From contig JAYKKT010000089.1 in the NCBI GenBank assembly GCA_036023115.1, positions 8,311,001 through 8,375,000 of the forward strand: 64,000 nucleotides of DNA, written 5' to 3'. Of this stretch, positions 11,890 to 23,140 are shown one piece after another. The translations under genes and the position numbers were made by a program. The stretch comes from Brasenia schreberi (Eukaryota; Streptophyta; Magnoliopsida; Nymphaeales; Cabombaceae). Every line of letters begins with the position of its first letter. The stretch's first letter is position 1. The notes beneath the pieces were generated by a model. The model saw only the letters and a list, made by a program, of their open reading frames with translations. It searched no databases and was not told the DNA's origin.

Positions 11890-12229
11890 TTTGGTATATC
11901 AAATAAGCTTTTTAAGGTTAAGCTCAAAACCCGAGTTTTAAGGATAAACTAAAACCCAAACAAGCATTTTAAGGCAAAACTCAAAAGTCAAACAAGCTTT
12001 TTAAGGTTTAGCTCAGAACCCGTCAAGTAAAACAAGCTTTTTAAAGTTAAGCTCAGAACCCGTCAAGTCAAACAAGTTTTAAGGCCAAGGTCAAACTCGA
12101 GTTTTAAGAACAAACTGAAACCCAAACTAGCTTTTTAAGGCAAAGCTCAAAACCTTCACACATATAAGAACGAACTCAAACCCAAACTAGCTTTTTAAGG
12201 CAAAGCTCAAAACCTTCACACATATAATT
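11890..12229. repeat. Short-period tandem repeats (AAGCTTTTTAAGG family)
   Basis: The words AGCTTTTTAAGG, AAGCTCA(A/G)AACC and AACCCAAAC recur roughly every 40-60 bp. The last two units have a 60-bp period and share a 46-bp identical stretch (12,121-12,166 and 12,181-12,226), so they duplicated recently compared with the rest. No coding meaning is visible. Confidence 0.75.
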
Positions 12230-12371
12230 CCCAAGGTCCTTAATATTCTTTAAACTCAAAAGTGATTATATGGTTCAAAAAATAAGACAATCTATTAAGA
12301 TGATTAAAACAAGTAAAAAAAATCAACTTCATGTTTCTCAAAATGTCTCACAAGGTTTGTCTCATAATTCT

Positions 12372-13881
12372 AACAACAACAACAATAACTAAGCCTTTTC
12401 CCATACTAGACGGGGTCAGCTACATAGATTCTTTGTTTCCACAAAGCTCTATCATGTGCCATATCAATAATTAACTCACAATAAGCTAGATCATCCTTTA
12501 TTATTTCTTTCCAACACTTTCGTGGTCGTCCTCTACCTCATTTAATACTTTCCAAATTTAGTTTTTCATACCTTCTTATAGGTTCTTCTTATGATCTTCT
12601 TTCTATATGTCTAAACCATCTTAAACGATATTCTCTCATTTTATCCTCTATTGGTGCCACTCCTAATTTGTTTCTAATAACCTCATTATGTATACGGTCT
12701 TTTCTTGTATGACTACTCATCCATCTCAACATCTTCATTTCTGTCACACACTTCTTTTGTACATGTTGATGGTTAACTGTCCAATACTCAAAACCATAAA
12801 ACATGACAGGTCTAATTGCTCCTCTATAATATTTACCTTTTAACTTTAATGATATCTTCTTATCATAAAGAATACCTGATGCTCCTCTCCATTTTAACCA
12901 ACCAACATTAATTCTATGCGTAACATCTCCATCAATTCTTCTATCACTCTAAAAAATTGACCCTATTCCTTTTGGGGGATGCAATGTGTGCCAATTTTAA
13001 TTTCTATGTCTTCTGAAGTAACCAAATGATCATACTTACATTCCATATATTCTGTCTTTGTTCTACTTGTTAATTGTAATAGGTACATGGGCCATTAGGG
13101 CCAGTGTTTGTGCTCTGACTGGCCCAGGCCACTAGGACCTGGGGCCAGTCAACTAGCCATTGGAGGCAACTGGCCTCCAACGGCTAGTTTTGTGGCCGTT
13201 GAGGCTGTGCTGTGCACAGCACAGCAGCCAGCTAGCCGTTGGACTATGTTGTTCACATCACAGCAGCCAGCCCTTTAGGATAGCCTTCTTCAACTCTTTT
13301 TACCTTCAAACATTGTACAGTGTCTTCTATAAATAATACCCTATTCTATCATCAATACCCTATTCTATCATCAATATAAGTATGTTGTCTTCGTACAACT
13401 TTTGTTTAGTGTTTGGCTTGCTTCCGCTCTCTTGACTACGATATTTGTGTTTGACATCCATACTTGGATTACTTGGAATCTTGGCGTTTTGTCAAACTTG
13501 CATCGTGAGCATCAACCTTCGATCATCAACACCAATTTACACTACTAAGTCGGAGGCCTTTGCTTTCTAATGCTTCTCTCCATAGTTCCAATTTTCTATT
13601 AACTTTTTCCTTAGACTCTTCCACTATCACAATGTCATCTGCAAATAACATACACCAAGGCACTTCATCTTGAATATGTTTTGTTAATTCATCAATCACC
13701 ATTATAAATAAGTATGGACTTAAAGTTGATCCTTGATGTAACCCAATATTAACTTCAAAGAAGTCTGTTATTCCTTCATGAGTCCTCACACATGTTTTTG
13801 CACCATCGTACACCTTTCTTATAAGGTTGTATGACAATGGGATACCTCTTTTTTCCAAGGTTCTCCAAAGAAGCTCCCTGG
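12372..13881 (-). mobile_element. 5'-truncated RTE-clade LINE, interrupted by a solo LTR
   Basis: The minus-strand element ends at 12,372 with the RTE 3' signature (GTAGCTGACCCCGTCTAGTA then GTTATTGTTGTTGTTGTTA). The reverse transcriptase lies in two blocks, 13,547-13,858 (IGLHQGSTLSPYLF, WCMLFADDIVIVEESKEK, with the FADD motif intact) and 12,589-13,060 (thumb region, MLRWMSSHTRKDRIHNEVIR). A solo LTR splits them. A 7-bp TAATTCT occurs at both ends (12,365-12,371 and 13,882-13,888) and may be the target duplication. It is a 5'-truncated, dead copy related to the 5.5-8.7 kb element. Confidence 0.85.
13068..13541 (+). mobile_element. 474-bp solo LTR nested in the RTE LINE
   Basis: It starts TGTTAATTGTAATAGG and ends CCAATTTACA (TG...CA), and is flanked by perfect 5-bp duplications CTACT (13,063-13,067 and 13,542-13,546). 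The reverse-transcriptase frame of the host LINE stops at the left border and resumes at the right border. A TATAAATA box at 13,328-13,335, about 260 bp in, suits an LTR promoter. There is no internal region, so it is the product of LTR-LTR recombination. Its start matches the LTR at 11,487. Confidence 0.88.
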
Positions 13882-13888
13882 TAATTCT

Positions 13889-14330
13889 CTTAAAATAATT
13901 TTATCAAATACAAGCTATTCAAGATAAATATAAGTGTTTTTTCAATATTGATTACTGTTCAACCAAAAGGCCAATAACATGAAACATCTTAATCACAAGA
14001 TCTTCAAAAAAAGGCCAACAAACGAAGATCATAATCTTATGAAAAAGCAACCTTAAAGTTATCAATATCCCAAATCCTCAAATAATAATAAAAGGCCAAT
14101 AACATGAAATATATTAATCATAAAGATCTTCAAAAAAAAAAGTCCAACAAACGGAGATCATCACAAATCCTCAAATAACAATAAATGCATCTTCAAATAT
14201 CAATTAATTTCCAACAAAAGGCCACCAACATAAGCACCTTAATTACAAAGGCCTTCAACAAAGGGCCAATAACATGGATCTTAGTTATACAAGTAAATGT
14301 AACTTATTGTCAAACAAATTTTCTTGCAAA
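13889..14330. repeat. ~124-bp tandem repeat, about three degenerate copies
   Basis: The phrase AAAAGGCCAATAACATGAAA and its relatives occur near 13,968, 14,092 and 14,216, each followed by AAGATCTTCAAAAAAAGGCC-like sequence. The spacing is about 124 bp. No gene is seen. Confidence 0.6.
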
Positions 14331-16355
14331 TGAGACACTAAACAATTAATCCAACAAATATTAAAAAATAAATAAGTTGGAAAGTGTACACCAGGATGGA
14401 CTCAAATCTTAATACCAAACAAGGACAAATCGGATCAAATGGACGATTCTGAATATAGTCCCGGGTCTAGATCTAAAGCCAACAAAGACCTCATATTGAA
14501 CACAAAACGGGTCTGAATCCAAATCAAAGACTCGACTTTAAATAAGTATACACCACAACCCTCTCTCTTTCTCCTTCTCACGCCTTCCCTCTTTCTCCAA
14601 ACCCTGTTGCAGTGATATCTTTATTGTGATTAGGTCACCTGACCCACTTCCTCTTCATCAGGCCAGCGGAAGAGCTGTCGGGAGAGGAACACTGCCCCAA
14701 CAGAAAAGTCCTCCGGTGAAAATCAACATTTCTTATTGTCATATGGGTAATATTACAGCAGATTCATCCTCAAAGAGTAAGGAAAAGGTTATTATTATTA
14801 TTATTTTTTAATGCAAGTACTCAAGAATCATGCATTGATAGGTAGGATATAAATTGAGCATCAATAGTAACACACACCTACCTACCTTAATATATACCCA
14901 ATGATGAACTTTAGCGGTTCCTTGATTAATGTGCAAAACAATTTTTGACATAAGACATTTGAGATTCAAAATGTTGGCTTTTGCTTTAAATTTTGGTTTC
15001 GAAATGTTCACCATATTTCGAAATGATAATGATGGTCAACTGGTGAAAATAACCAAGGCGTGTACTGTTTCTTTATATTAAGTTTCCCCTCTTTCCACAA
15101 GCCTTTCCATTTCTTTCATTTCCATTTCTCCATCGTGAAGTCAATGGAACAGCATTTAACTTAATTACGTACATAGAACCATGGCTCTCAATGACAGGCT
15201 GACCGCATGCTTACGATATCAGGATGTTAGCCAATTCAACCTGCATCTTCTCCCCATTCTTATTGAATTGGACGAATGGTGCATTGGCAGTTGTTTTTTG
15301 AGACTTTTGGGCTCATAATCATGTCGAGGTCGTCTCATAGATTAGTTGCAGATAAAAATTCTTTCTGGTTGTATGGAAACAATCTCCCTGCTTGCTTACA
15401 CACACAGATACGTGCTAGTTTACATGGCTAGAGTCTTTCCTGCTTGTTGCGGCTGTAAAACATAGAGCTCTAATTGATCTCCCATGGAGAAGAGGAACGC
15501 TTTTGACGATTCCATTCTTTGCGTAGATCTCTCGAATGTGAAGAGAAATCTGTTGTTTACAGAAGAAACAAATTCTTTCCCCTCACATTGTTATCTAAAG
15601 GCGAGAATGGCTTCTTTGCATGGATTTAACCAAGTGCAATTGCTTTTATTATGAGCTCAACTCTCTCTTATTGGATTAAATCTTCTCATCCAACGTGTTC
15701 CTTCTGTTGAGATACCGGTGCTATTATCCTTTACACTTGTCTGTGCATGTAGGCATGCTAGACCCGAATGGGCTGAGATTCGGCTGTATGTTCTTCTGTA
15801 ATTCACTTATTTTTATGAGCTGAACTCATGTTAAATGACCTCTGACCTAAATTAGACGAATACCATATTGCTCGTTAAATTTGGAATATTGATCTGCTTT
15901 ATTCGACTTTCATTGAAAAGGTACAGAATCTCAGTCTAGTTTATTCTCAACTATTTAGTTTTTACTGAAACCTTCATTGAAAAAAATGTGAGCCGTTGAG
16001 GACTTCCACACACGCACATGCGTGCATGCACACACAAGATGAGCTTGCCACAAGCTGAGAAGAGCCAAATAATGAGTAGTTCATTTTGTTTGATCATGTC
16101 TGGGTTCAGGTATGAGGATAAGATGCTATCTGATACTCAACATGAACACATACATATACCCTGTTTTTTCCCATCAAACCCATACACACCCTGTTAGGGT
16201 TCGAGTCAGGCCCGGGCATAACTATATCTGTCCCCGACTTGCCCCATTGCCGTTTTGGCGAACAAGGCGTAGTCATAAAGTCTCAGCTTTTCTGTACTGC
16301 AACTGGTGTCGAGCTTGAGACTTGTCCGTGTCACTCATCCTATTACAATTGCTGC
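14331..16355. other. Gene-free stretch with a possible promoter or LTR-like block
   Basis: Around 14,543-14,600 a TTTAAATAAG box is followed by a CT-rich leader (CCCTCTCTCTTTCTCC), which looks like a TATA box and transcript start of an LTR or of a lost gene. No coding exon follows that I can support. Alternating CACACACGCACATGCG sequence lies at about 16,007-16,036. The rest has no recognisable content. Confidence 0.4.
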
Positions 16356-16563
16356 CCCTTTGTATGTTTCACTTACGGAGTTTTGGTGAGATTTCGTGAT
16401 GGGGTTTTCTCATGCAGGATCCTCACAGAAGTCTTTTGATCTGATGTGCAGTGGAGAGTCCCTTTGTATGTTTCATTTATGAAGTTTTGATGAGATTTCG
16501 TGATGGGGTTTTCTCGTGCAGGATCCTTGCCAAAGTCTTTTGATGTGACCCACAGCCGAGGGT
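16356..16563. repeat. 104-bp tandem duplication
   Basis: CCCTTTGTATGTTTCA starts at 16,356 and again at 16,460, and the units stay alignable through GAGATTTCGTGATGGGG, GCAGGATCCT and AAGTCTTTTGATGTGA. The minus strand reads through both units as a repeated peptide (KDFGKDPARENP / VRILHEKTPSRN), which I take as a by-product of the duplication. Confidence 0.8.
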
Positions 16564-17079
16564 GGGAGGGCTGAAGGAAGACCAACCGAGCAGAGAAAGA
16601 AGAGAGGGAATGATTTACTGTTTCCCTGAGAAAGATTTCTAGGGAAGGGTTTTTGCTTTTGCTTTTTACGTTACATCTCCTATTTGGTCATTTGAGTCAA
16701 ACTTTATGACACACTGATTTTTACTTTCCACTTTTTGTGGGTTTTCCTAAGTTGTGCATACTATGATGGTAAGCATTACACACTTTGTGGGGTGTCTTAG
16801 TTGTTGTAAAGTTGCAACCAACCGCAAAGTGGGGTTTTGAAGGCTTCGTTATAAGCCGCTTACTCCAAAGGTTGGTTGTGTCATTACTAGGGTACCCTCA
16901 TAGAAGACTTCTCAATGGCTAATGTAAGCTTACAATAAGGCCACCTTACCATATAGTGGGTCCCATAGGGTGATGGAATGGTTGTGAGCTGAGTTGGGAG
17001 TATGTGAGAAAGATAGTAACTAAAGTAGGTTGCGCTAAGAAGTTCACGAACCAGACAATGGCATGTGCCACATCCTCGT
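16564..17079. other. Spacer, possibly the 5' part of an L1 fragment
   Basis: No clear feature. Sequence just upstream of 17,080 may belong to the N-terminal part of the L1 reverse transcriptase that follows but is too decayed to read. Confidence 0.35.
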
Positions 17080-17870
17080 GACTCAATATCCTTTGGAATG
17101 AGGCAAGGAGACTTTGCTATACCTCTTTGTTATGAGCATCGAGATCCCACTTTTGGATGTTGCCCACAACAAAGCATGGATGCCAATGCATGTTGGAAGA
17201 TAGGGGCAAGGTATGTCACATTTGCTTTTTGCGAATGATTGACATTAGAGGTTTGGGGAGGTATCAATTAAATAGGTTGAATGTATGAGAGAGTGATTAG
17301 ATCTATTTTGTAACATGTTAGGATAGAGGGCGAGTGAGGCCAAAACTTGTATCCTATTCTCACCGCTTTGTGGGGTCCCTCAAATTTTGGTGGAAAATAT
17401 AGAAAGGAGTGGATTCTCGCATGTGATGAGCTTGGAGAGAGACTTGGGTGCCAACCTAATCCAAGGTAGAACTACATGTAATTACTTTCAACACATTATT
17501 GATAGAGTACGAAGTAGATTTCCATGTGTAAGTCTTAATGCCTATCGATGGTTGGTTGAGTTACGCTTGTGAAGTTAGTTATATCAACAATGCCTCTGTA
17601 TCACGTTCTCTAGACTACCTAGTAATGTTATCATGGACATAGAGCAAATCTATAGACATTTTATATGGGGTGAGTGCATACAAGGAAGAAATGTGCGCCT
17701 CGTGAATTGGCAAACAACATGCCGATTGAGGAATGTTGGAGGTCTTGGGCTTCAGTTCTGCATAAACGAGACATTTATCATGAAAGATCAAATACTCGCT
17801 AGTTCTCAAGACTTGTGGATGAAGGTAATGGTTGAAAAGTATCCCAAGCTTCTAGAAAAGCATTAGAGTG
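17080..17870 (+). mobile_element. L1-clade LINE reverse-transcriptase fragment
   Basis: Broken frames give, in order, GMRQGD (the GxxQGDPLSP block), HLLFAND (the metal-binding FADD block, mutated), and the conserved region after the palm: MDIEQIYRHFIWGE, RLVNWQTTCRLRNVGGLGL. The last matches the plant L1-type 'W...C.P...GGLG' signature, which separates it from the RTE elements in this window. Degenerate sequence may continue to about 18,230. Both ends are missing and it cannot be functional. Confidence 0.8.
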
Positions 17871-18249
17871 TATAGGTTAAGCAAGGCTATTCTCCAATTT
17901 GAAGGAAAATTGTCAACCTCCAGCCTGGTTCATAACAGTAAGTGGAAAATTAGGTGTGGGAACAAGGCTCGCTTCTCGAAGGATGAGGGGGGTCCTTTAT
18001 ACTCCAACAAGATTTACTAGTTTTCATTAATGAAATGGGGAATACCTAAAAAGTTCTCATATGTAGGTGGGGAAGGAGCATGGAAGTTGGAAATTACATT
18101 GAAGGAAAGGAATTCTGTTGAGATCGATAGCCACTCCTAGAGGATGGGAGCTCTCTCTAAATTTAGTGGAAGAGGAGACTTTCCCATTGCTAGCTGTTAT
18201 GCACACTAGCGAGGGTGAGGTTTAAACACTAGAGAGATCATGACAGATA

Positions 18250-21200
18250 TTGTCCACATTGTCACACTCATAAAGCTTTAATTCCACTCCCAAGAATTAA
18301 GCATGATATGACTCACTTAAGATAGTTGGGATGCTAAAGTCAATATTGATCCTTTGTCAACTTGTTTTGGTAACAAATCTTCTAATTTAGAACCCAATGT
18401 TAGAAACATAGATATTGACCTCCTTGCCAGTTTCTATTTGATAAGAATTAAGCCTAAAATGACTCGCTAGAATCACTTGGAAAGCCAAAGGAGCTGCTCA
18501 ATCATTTCTTTGTCTCTTTTCTTGGTCAATTGTTGTAATTTAGGACCAAATCTTGGTTGTAAACTAGAAACTATCCTCAATATCACAGTCAAAGTGCTTC
18601 TATTCTATTTCACAACAATTAAGTCCAAATTGACAAACTAAAGTCACTTGAAATGCTTGAGTAGCTGCTCGTCGACTCCTTTCGGGCTCAAATCTTGTAG
18701 TTTGCCAAACAATGCTTGGCAAAATGATAGACATTGGCCTCAATATCAAATTCAAAAAACTTTTATTTGGCTTGTTCATTCTACTATCAATTTCACAAGA
18801 ATTAAGCACAAATATTGCACTTAAGTCACTTGGAGAGCTGAAATACTTTTCATCCCTTTGTTCTCGCTTCCTTCTAAAACCTTGCAATTTAGAAGCAAAC
18901 CTTCTCCAAGTGGCTGATATTGGCCTCTATCAAGATGTATCAATTAAGTTTCAAATAAATTAAGCCCAAAATGAGTCGAACAAAGGCACTTGGGCTAAAG
19001 TAGACAGTCGTTCCTTTGTTTTGATTAATTTTGGTTTCAAATCTCGTATTTGAACTAAAGCTTCGTCGAGTGGTAGACATTGGCCAAAATGCTTACTGAA
19101 GAAATATCTATTCTATTTCACCAGATTTAAGCTTGAAATGACTCACTGAAAGATAAAGTAGCTGCTCATTGCTTTGTTCGACTTCTTTCAGGCCCAAATC
19201 ATGTAATTTTGAACCAAAGCTTGGTTGAGTGGTAGATATTCAGTTAAACGTCAAACTCAATATGCTTCGGGTCCATTGTACAAGAACTAAGCTATAAATG
19301 ATTCACTAAAGTTACTTGCAAAATTAAAGAGAGAGCTTGTTGATTTATTTGACTCCCTTCGGGCGCAAATCTTCTAATTTTGATCAAATTCTTCTTGAAG
19401 TGGTTGATGTTAACGTCAATTCCTGAAGTAACTCACTAATTCACTTGCAAAGTTAAAGTATCAGCTCCTTCTTTATTTGACTTCTTTTGGGTTCAAATAT
19501 TGTAATTTTGATCCAAAGCATATTCAAATGGTAGATATTAGCCTTAATTTAACACCTAAACGCTTGATTCTATTTCTCAAGAATTAAGCCCGATGTGACA
19601 CACATTAGTTTCTTCGAAAGCTAAAATAGCCCCTCATTCCTTTGGTCAACAAACTTCAATTTCAAATCTTGTAACTAAATCTTGGCTGAGTGGTGGATAT
19701 TGGTCTCAATGTCACACAGAATAAGCTTCAACTCCATTTGACAAGAATGATGCCCGAAAGTCAACGGGAGAGATAAAGTAGCTGTTCCATTTCTTTGTTT
19801 GACTCCTTGGGATTCAAATCTTATAATTTTGAACCAAAGCTTGGATGAGTATTTGATATTGGCCAAAGTGCCACACTCAAAATGCTCTTATTCCATTTTG
19901 CAAGATTTCAGCTTGAATCACTTAAGTGACTAAGAACGTTGAAATAGCCAATTGTCATTTGTTGAACCAATGTTGGTCCCAAATGTTTTAATTTTGGAAC
20001 CATATTTTGGTTGAGTGGTACAAGATATTGACCTCATTATTGGCAATGAATGAGCTAAACTAGCTGCTCACACTTCTTTGTTTCACCTTTTTTGGGCTCA
20101 AATCTTGTAATTTTGAATGATAGCTCACTCAAGTAGTAGAATTTTGACTTAATAACACACTCAAAATGCCTTGATTCCCTTATGAAAGAATTAAGCCCAA
20201 AATGATTAAGCTAAAGTAGCCACCATTTCCATTGTTCAGCCTATTCCAGTCTGGAATAATCCTTTCCTTTGTTCGGCTTGTTCCAGTCCAAAATAAAGTA
20301 AATATGAAACAAATCTTGGTCAAGTAGTAGATATTGGCCTCGATATCGCACTCAAAACATTTTGATTGCCTTTTACAAGAATTAAGCCCTAAATAAGTCA
20401 CTAAAGTCACTTTGAGGGCTAAATGCCACACTCAAAAGCTTGGCCAAGTTATAGATATTGGCCTAAACGCCACGGTAAAAAAAACTTTAGATCCATTTCA
20501 CAATAATTAAGTCCTAAATGACTCACTTATGCCACTTACAAAGCTAAAGTAGTCACTCTTTCCTTTGTTGGTCTTGCTTCTGTCTCAAATCATGTCATCT
20601 AGATACAAATCTTGGCAGTGTGGTAGATATTAGCTTCAATAACACACTGGAAAAGCTTCAACTACCTTTCACAAGAATTAAGCCCTAAATGCATCACTAA
20701 GGTCACTTGGAGGGCCAAAGTAACTGCTTGTTCCTTTGTTTGACTGGTTTGTGTCTCAAGTAATTTAGTACTAAATATTGGCCAAGCTGCTGGTATTGGC
20801 CTCAATATAAAGCTCAAAATGCTTTAATTCCAATTCCAATGAATTAAGCCTAAATGACTTAGTAAAGTCACTTTGAGGGCCAAAGTAGCTGCTTGTTCCT
20901 TTTTTCCTTTCAGGATCAAATCGTGCAGTTGCAATACAAAAACTTGTTCCAGTATTGGCCAAAATGCCACACTCAAAACGCTTCAGTTCCACTTTGCAAG
21001 AATTAAGCCTGAAATGACTTATTTAACAAGCTTTGGTTCCATTCACAAGAATTAAGCCTAAATGAGTCACTAAAGTGACGTAGAGGCATAAAGTAGCCCC
21101 TTTATCCTTTGTTCGAATAGCTTTGTCTTTATTCTTGTAATGTAGAACTAAATCTTGGTGAAGTGGCTGATATAACCCTGAATGTCACACTCGAAATACT

Positions 21201-21470
21201 GCAATTCAAATGAATTAGGCCCAAAATGACATAATAAAGTCACTTGGGGAGCTAACTAAAGTAGTCGCTTGTTGCTTTTATTGGACTCCTTTTAGGACCA
21301 AATCTTGGCTTGGTGGCAAATATTGGATTAAATCTTGGTCAAGTGGCTACTATTGGCCTCAATTTCACACTCAAAATGCTTAAATTGCAATTATAATAAA
21401 TTAAACATGAAATTAGTCCAGTAAAGTAACGTGGAGGGCTAAGTAGCCACTTATTCCTTCTTTTGGAAAG
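18250..21470. repeat. Diverged satellite array, ~165-bp unit, about 20 copies
   Basis: A GAATTAAGCCC(A/T)AAATGA landmark recurs at 18,296, 18,447, 18,618, 18,801, 18,959, 19,126, 19,286, 19,583, 19,746, 19,906, 20,190, 20,381, 20,506, 20,677, 20,843, 21,002, 21,051, 21,213 and 21,400. Most steps are 151-171 bp, two near 290 bp are double steps and one of 49 bp marks a deletion. Each unit also carries AAAGTCACTTGGAG, TCCTTTGTT, CAAATCTTGTAATTT and GATATTGGCCTCAAT. Units are strongly diverged. All copies have the same orientation. Short frames inside are chance. Confidence 0.9.
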
Positions 21471-21479
21471 TTGTAATTG

Positions 21480-22039
21480 TCTTTATTTCATTGGCCTGGA
21501 TCCTACTTCAAGAACTAGATCATATTTGAAGACTTGAAGATCCAATTACAATCCAAATCCGATTCAATATTTGAAGTTTATTGAAGGCCCAAAATCCAAT
21601 TCATGTCAAGTTTCTCAAATGTAAATGAAGATCACGAGACTGAAGCCAAGGAGTTCAGCTACCCATATTAGATAAAAAGCATTTGAAGAGTTTAACTAGA
21701 TAAGGACTCCACCATTTGAAGATGAACTTATTAAAACAATTAGAGGATTTTTCTTATTTTGTTATATGTATAAATAAACTCCATCTCTTGTAAATAATTG
21801 AAAGTGGTTTGCATTAATGGATTCATTTCCTTTTCTATTGGTCTCCCAGCCTTTGTCTGTCGTTTCCTTCCTAGGTAGCTGCCATGTCCCCCTCTAGCCA
21901 ATGGCAGATCTACATGGAGGGATGGGGGCAGCGGCTCCTCTGAAATTTTGAAAATTTTGAGTAAAACCTATGTTTTATAATGAACATATGGTTGAGATTC
22001 ATGTTTCGCCCCCTTAACACATGAAATATGTATGTCGCC
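21480..22039. other. LTR-like promoter block and dispersed-repeat edge
   Basis: At about 21,765-21,795 a TATAAATAAAC box is followed by CTCTTGTAAATAATTGAAAG, resembling the TATA box and R region of a plant LTR. About 21,900-22,070 carries GGCAGATCTACATGGAGGG and CCGCCACTG words common at plant transposon ends. I could not find matching termini. Confidence 0.35.
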
Positions 22040-22339
22040 CCCTCCAACACCATTTTCTAGATCCGCCACTGCCTCCAGCTATGGCATCTCTCTTTCTCTA
22101 TCTCTTCTCTAATCTCTCCCTCTCTCTTAATAATTCTAGCTTCTCGTCATCCTCCAGCTTGTTTTCGTTGTTGTGCCTAAGCCAATTGGTCTTGCTGTTA
22201 TTCCATTGTCTAAGTTCCGTATCGATGCCACAATCGACGCCATTGCCTACCTACCCCACCAAAACGCTTAGTTCTACCTCAAACCTCCAATCCAAGCCTA
22301 AAACGATGATTTTTCAATAAGTTTTTCATCAAAAATTAG

Positions 22340-22757
22340 AAAGAAAAAACAAAAATCTGAAAAATAAGTCAACTTACCGGATTTCAGCTGATTCCTCTCG
22401 TTTTCCGGCTGGTTTGAGGCAGCCCCAACTCCCTGGACAATGTAGTATGAAGGGCCCTTTTTAAAGGCCCTTCATCTTACATGGCTGTTACTGCACAGCC
22501 TGTGCAGTAACGGGCGTTACTGCACAGTCTGTGTAGTAACGCTTAAGTGTTACACACTCTCTCTCCCTCTTATATCGCCCAACGTCCGGAGGGCGGTTTC
22601 TGCCACTCTCCATGATGCCAGGCGGTGGTCGTCGTGGCCACCGGCTGCCACTGCAACAGACGGGTCCCATGGCTCCCTTTGGTTCTCCAGTCGTCAGATC
22701 CCATGCAGGACCCGAGTTGGATCAGGTCGGGTCTGTTGAACCTGATCTAATATAATA
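22340..22757 (-). mobile_element. Probable 3' LTR of a gypsy element
   Basis: It lies directly downstream (minus strand) of the chromodomain frame. After that stop codon the minus strand has TTTTGAGGACAATTTTTT and GTAAGAGGG, the usual polypurine-tract setting of chromoviruses, then TGTGGTTTATTATATTAG as a possible LTR start. Inside are repeated GTTACTGCACAG words (about 22,485-22,545) and a TTTAAAAAG box near 22,455-22,465. The far end is not defined. Confidence 0.45.
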
Positions 22758-22793
22758 AACCACAATTTACCCTCTTACAAAAAAAAATTGTCC

Positions 22794-23140
22794 TCAAAAT
22801 TTTAAATCATACTTGAAAAGATAGAGATGCTTCTCACACATCTCTTGTTCCATTTCCCAAGTAGCCTCGCTCGTCGAATTGTTACTCCATTGAACCTTGA
22901 CCAACTTTATCACACGTCGACAAAGAACTTGTTCTTTCCAATCGATTATAGCGATAGGATATTCTTGGTAGATTAGATCTTCTTTTATTTTGAGTTGTTC
23001 CGATTCAAGCACGTGAGAAGCATCATGAATGTATTTTTGTAACATCGACACGTGAAAGACATTATGTATACCATTAGTGTATGAAGGGTACCGAGTGCTT
23101 GGTGTCTTCTTGAGTTACTCTTCCCAAAAATGAAGGAGAT
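22794..23140 (-). pseudogene. Ty3/gypsy integrase C-terminus with chromodomain (remnant)
   Basis: The minus-strand frame reads GIHNVFHVSMLQKYIHDAS, LKIKEDLIYQEYPIAIIDWK and VKVQWSNNSTSEATWEME, then EMCEKHLYLF before the stop. 'VFHVSML.KY', 'YEE.P..ILD..' and 'W.n...eEATWE.E' are the end of integrase and the chromodomain of plant chromoviruses, which directs insertion toward certain chromatin. Sequence upstream of about 23,140 shifts frame and is lost, so only the 3' end of pol survives. Confidence 0.85.

Noticed and set aside
12589..13858. Possible functional reverse transcriptase because FADD is intact
   Set aside because: The frame is 5'-truncated, split by a solo LTR and broken by stops.
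18250..21470. CRISPR-like reading of the regular repeats
   Set aside because: Units are contiguous, diverged and 165 bp long in a plant genome; there are no short identical repeats with unique spacers and no cas genes.
22021..22320. 99-aa plus-strand frame rich in Ser and Leu
   Set aside because: Low-complexity CT-rich sequence inside or next to the gypsy LTR region; no family similarity.
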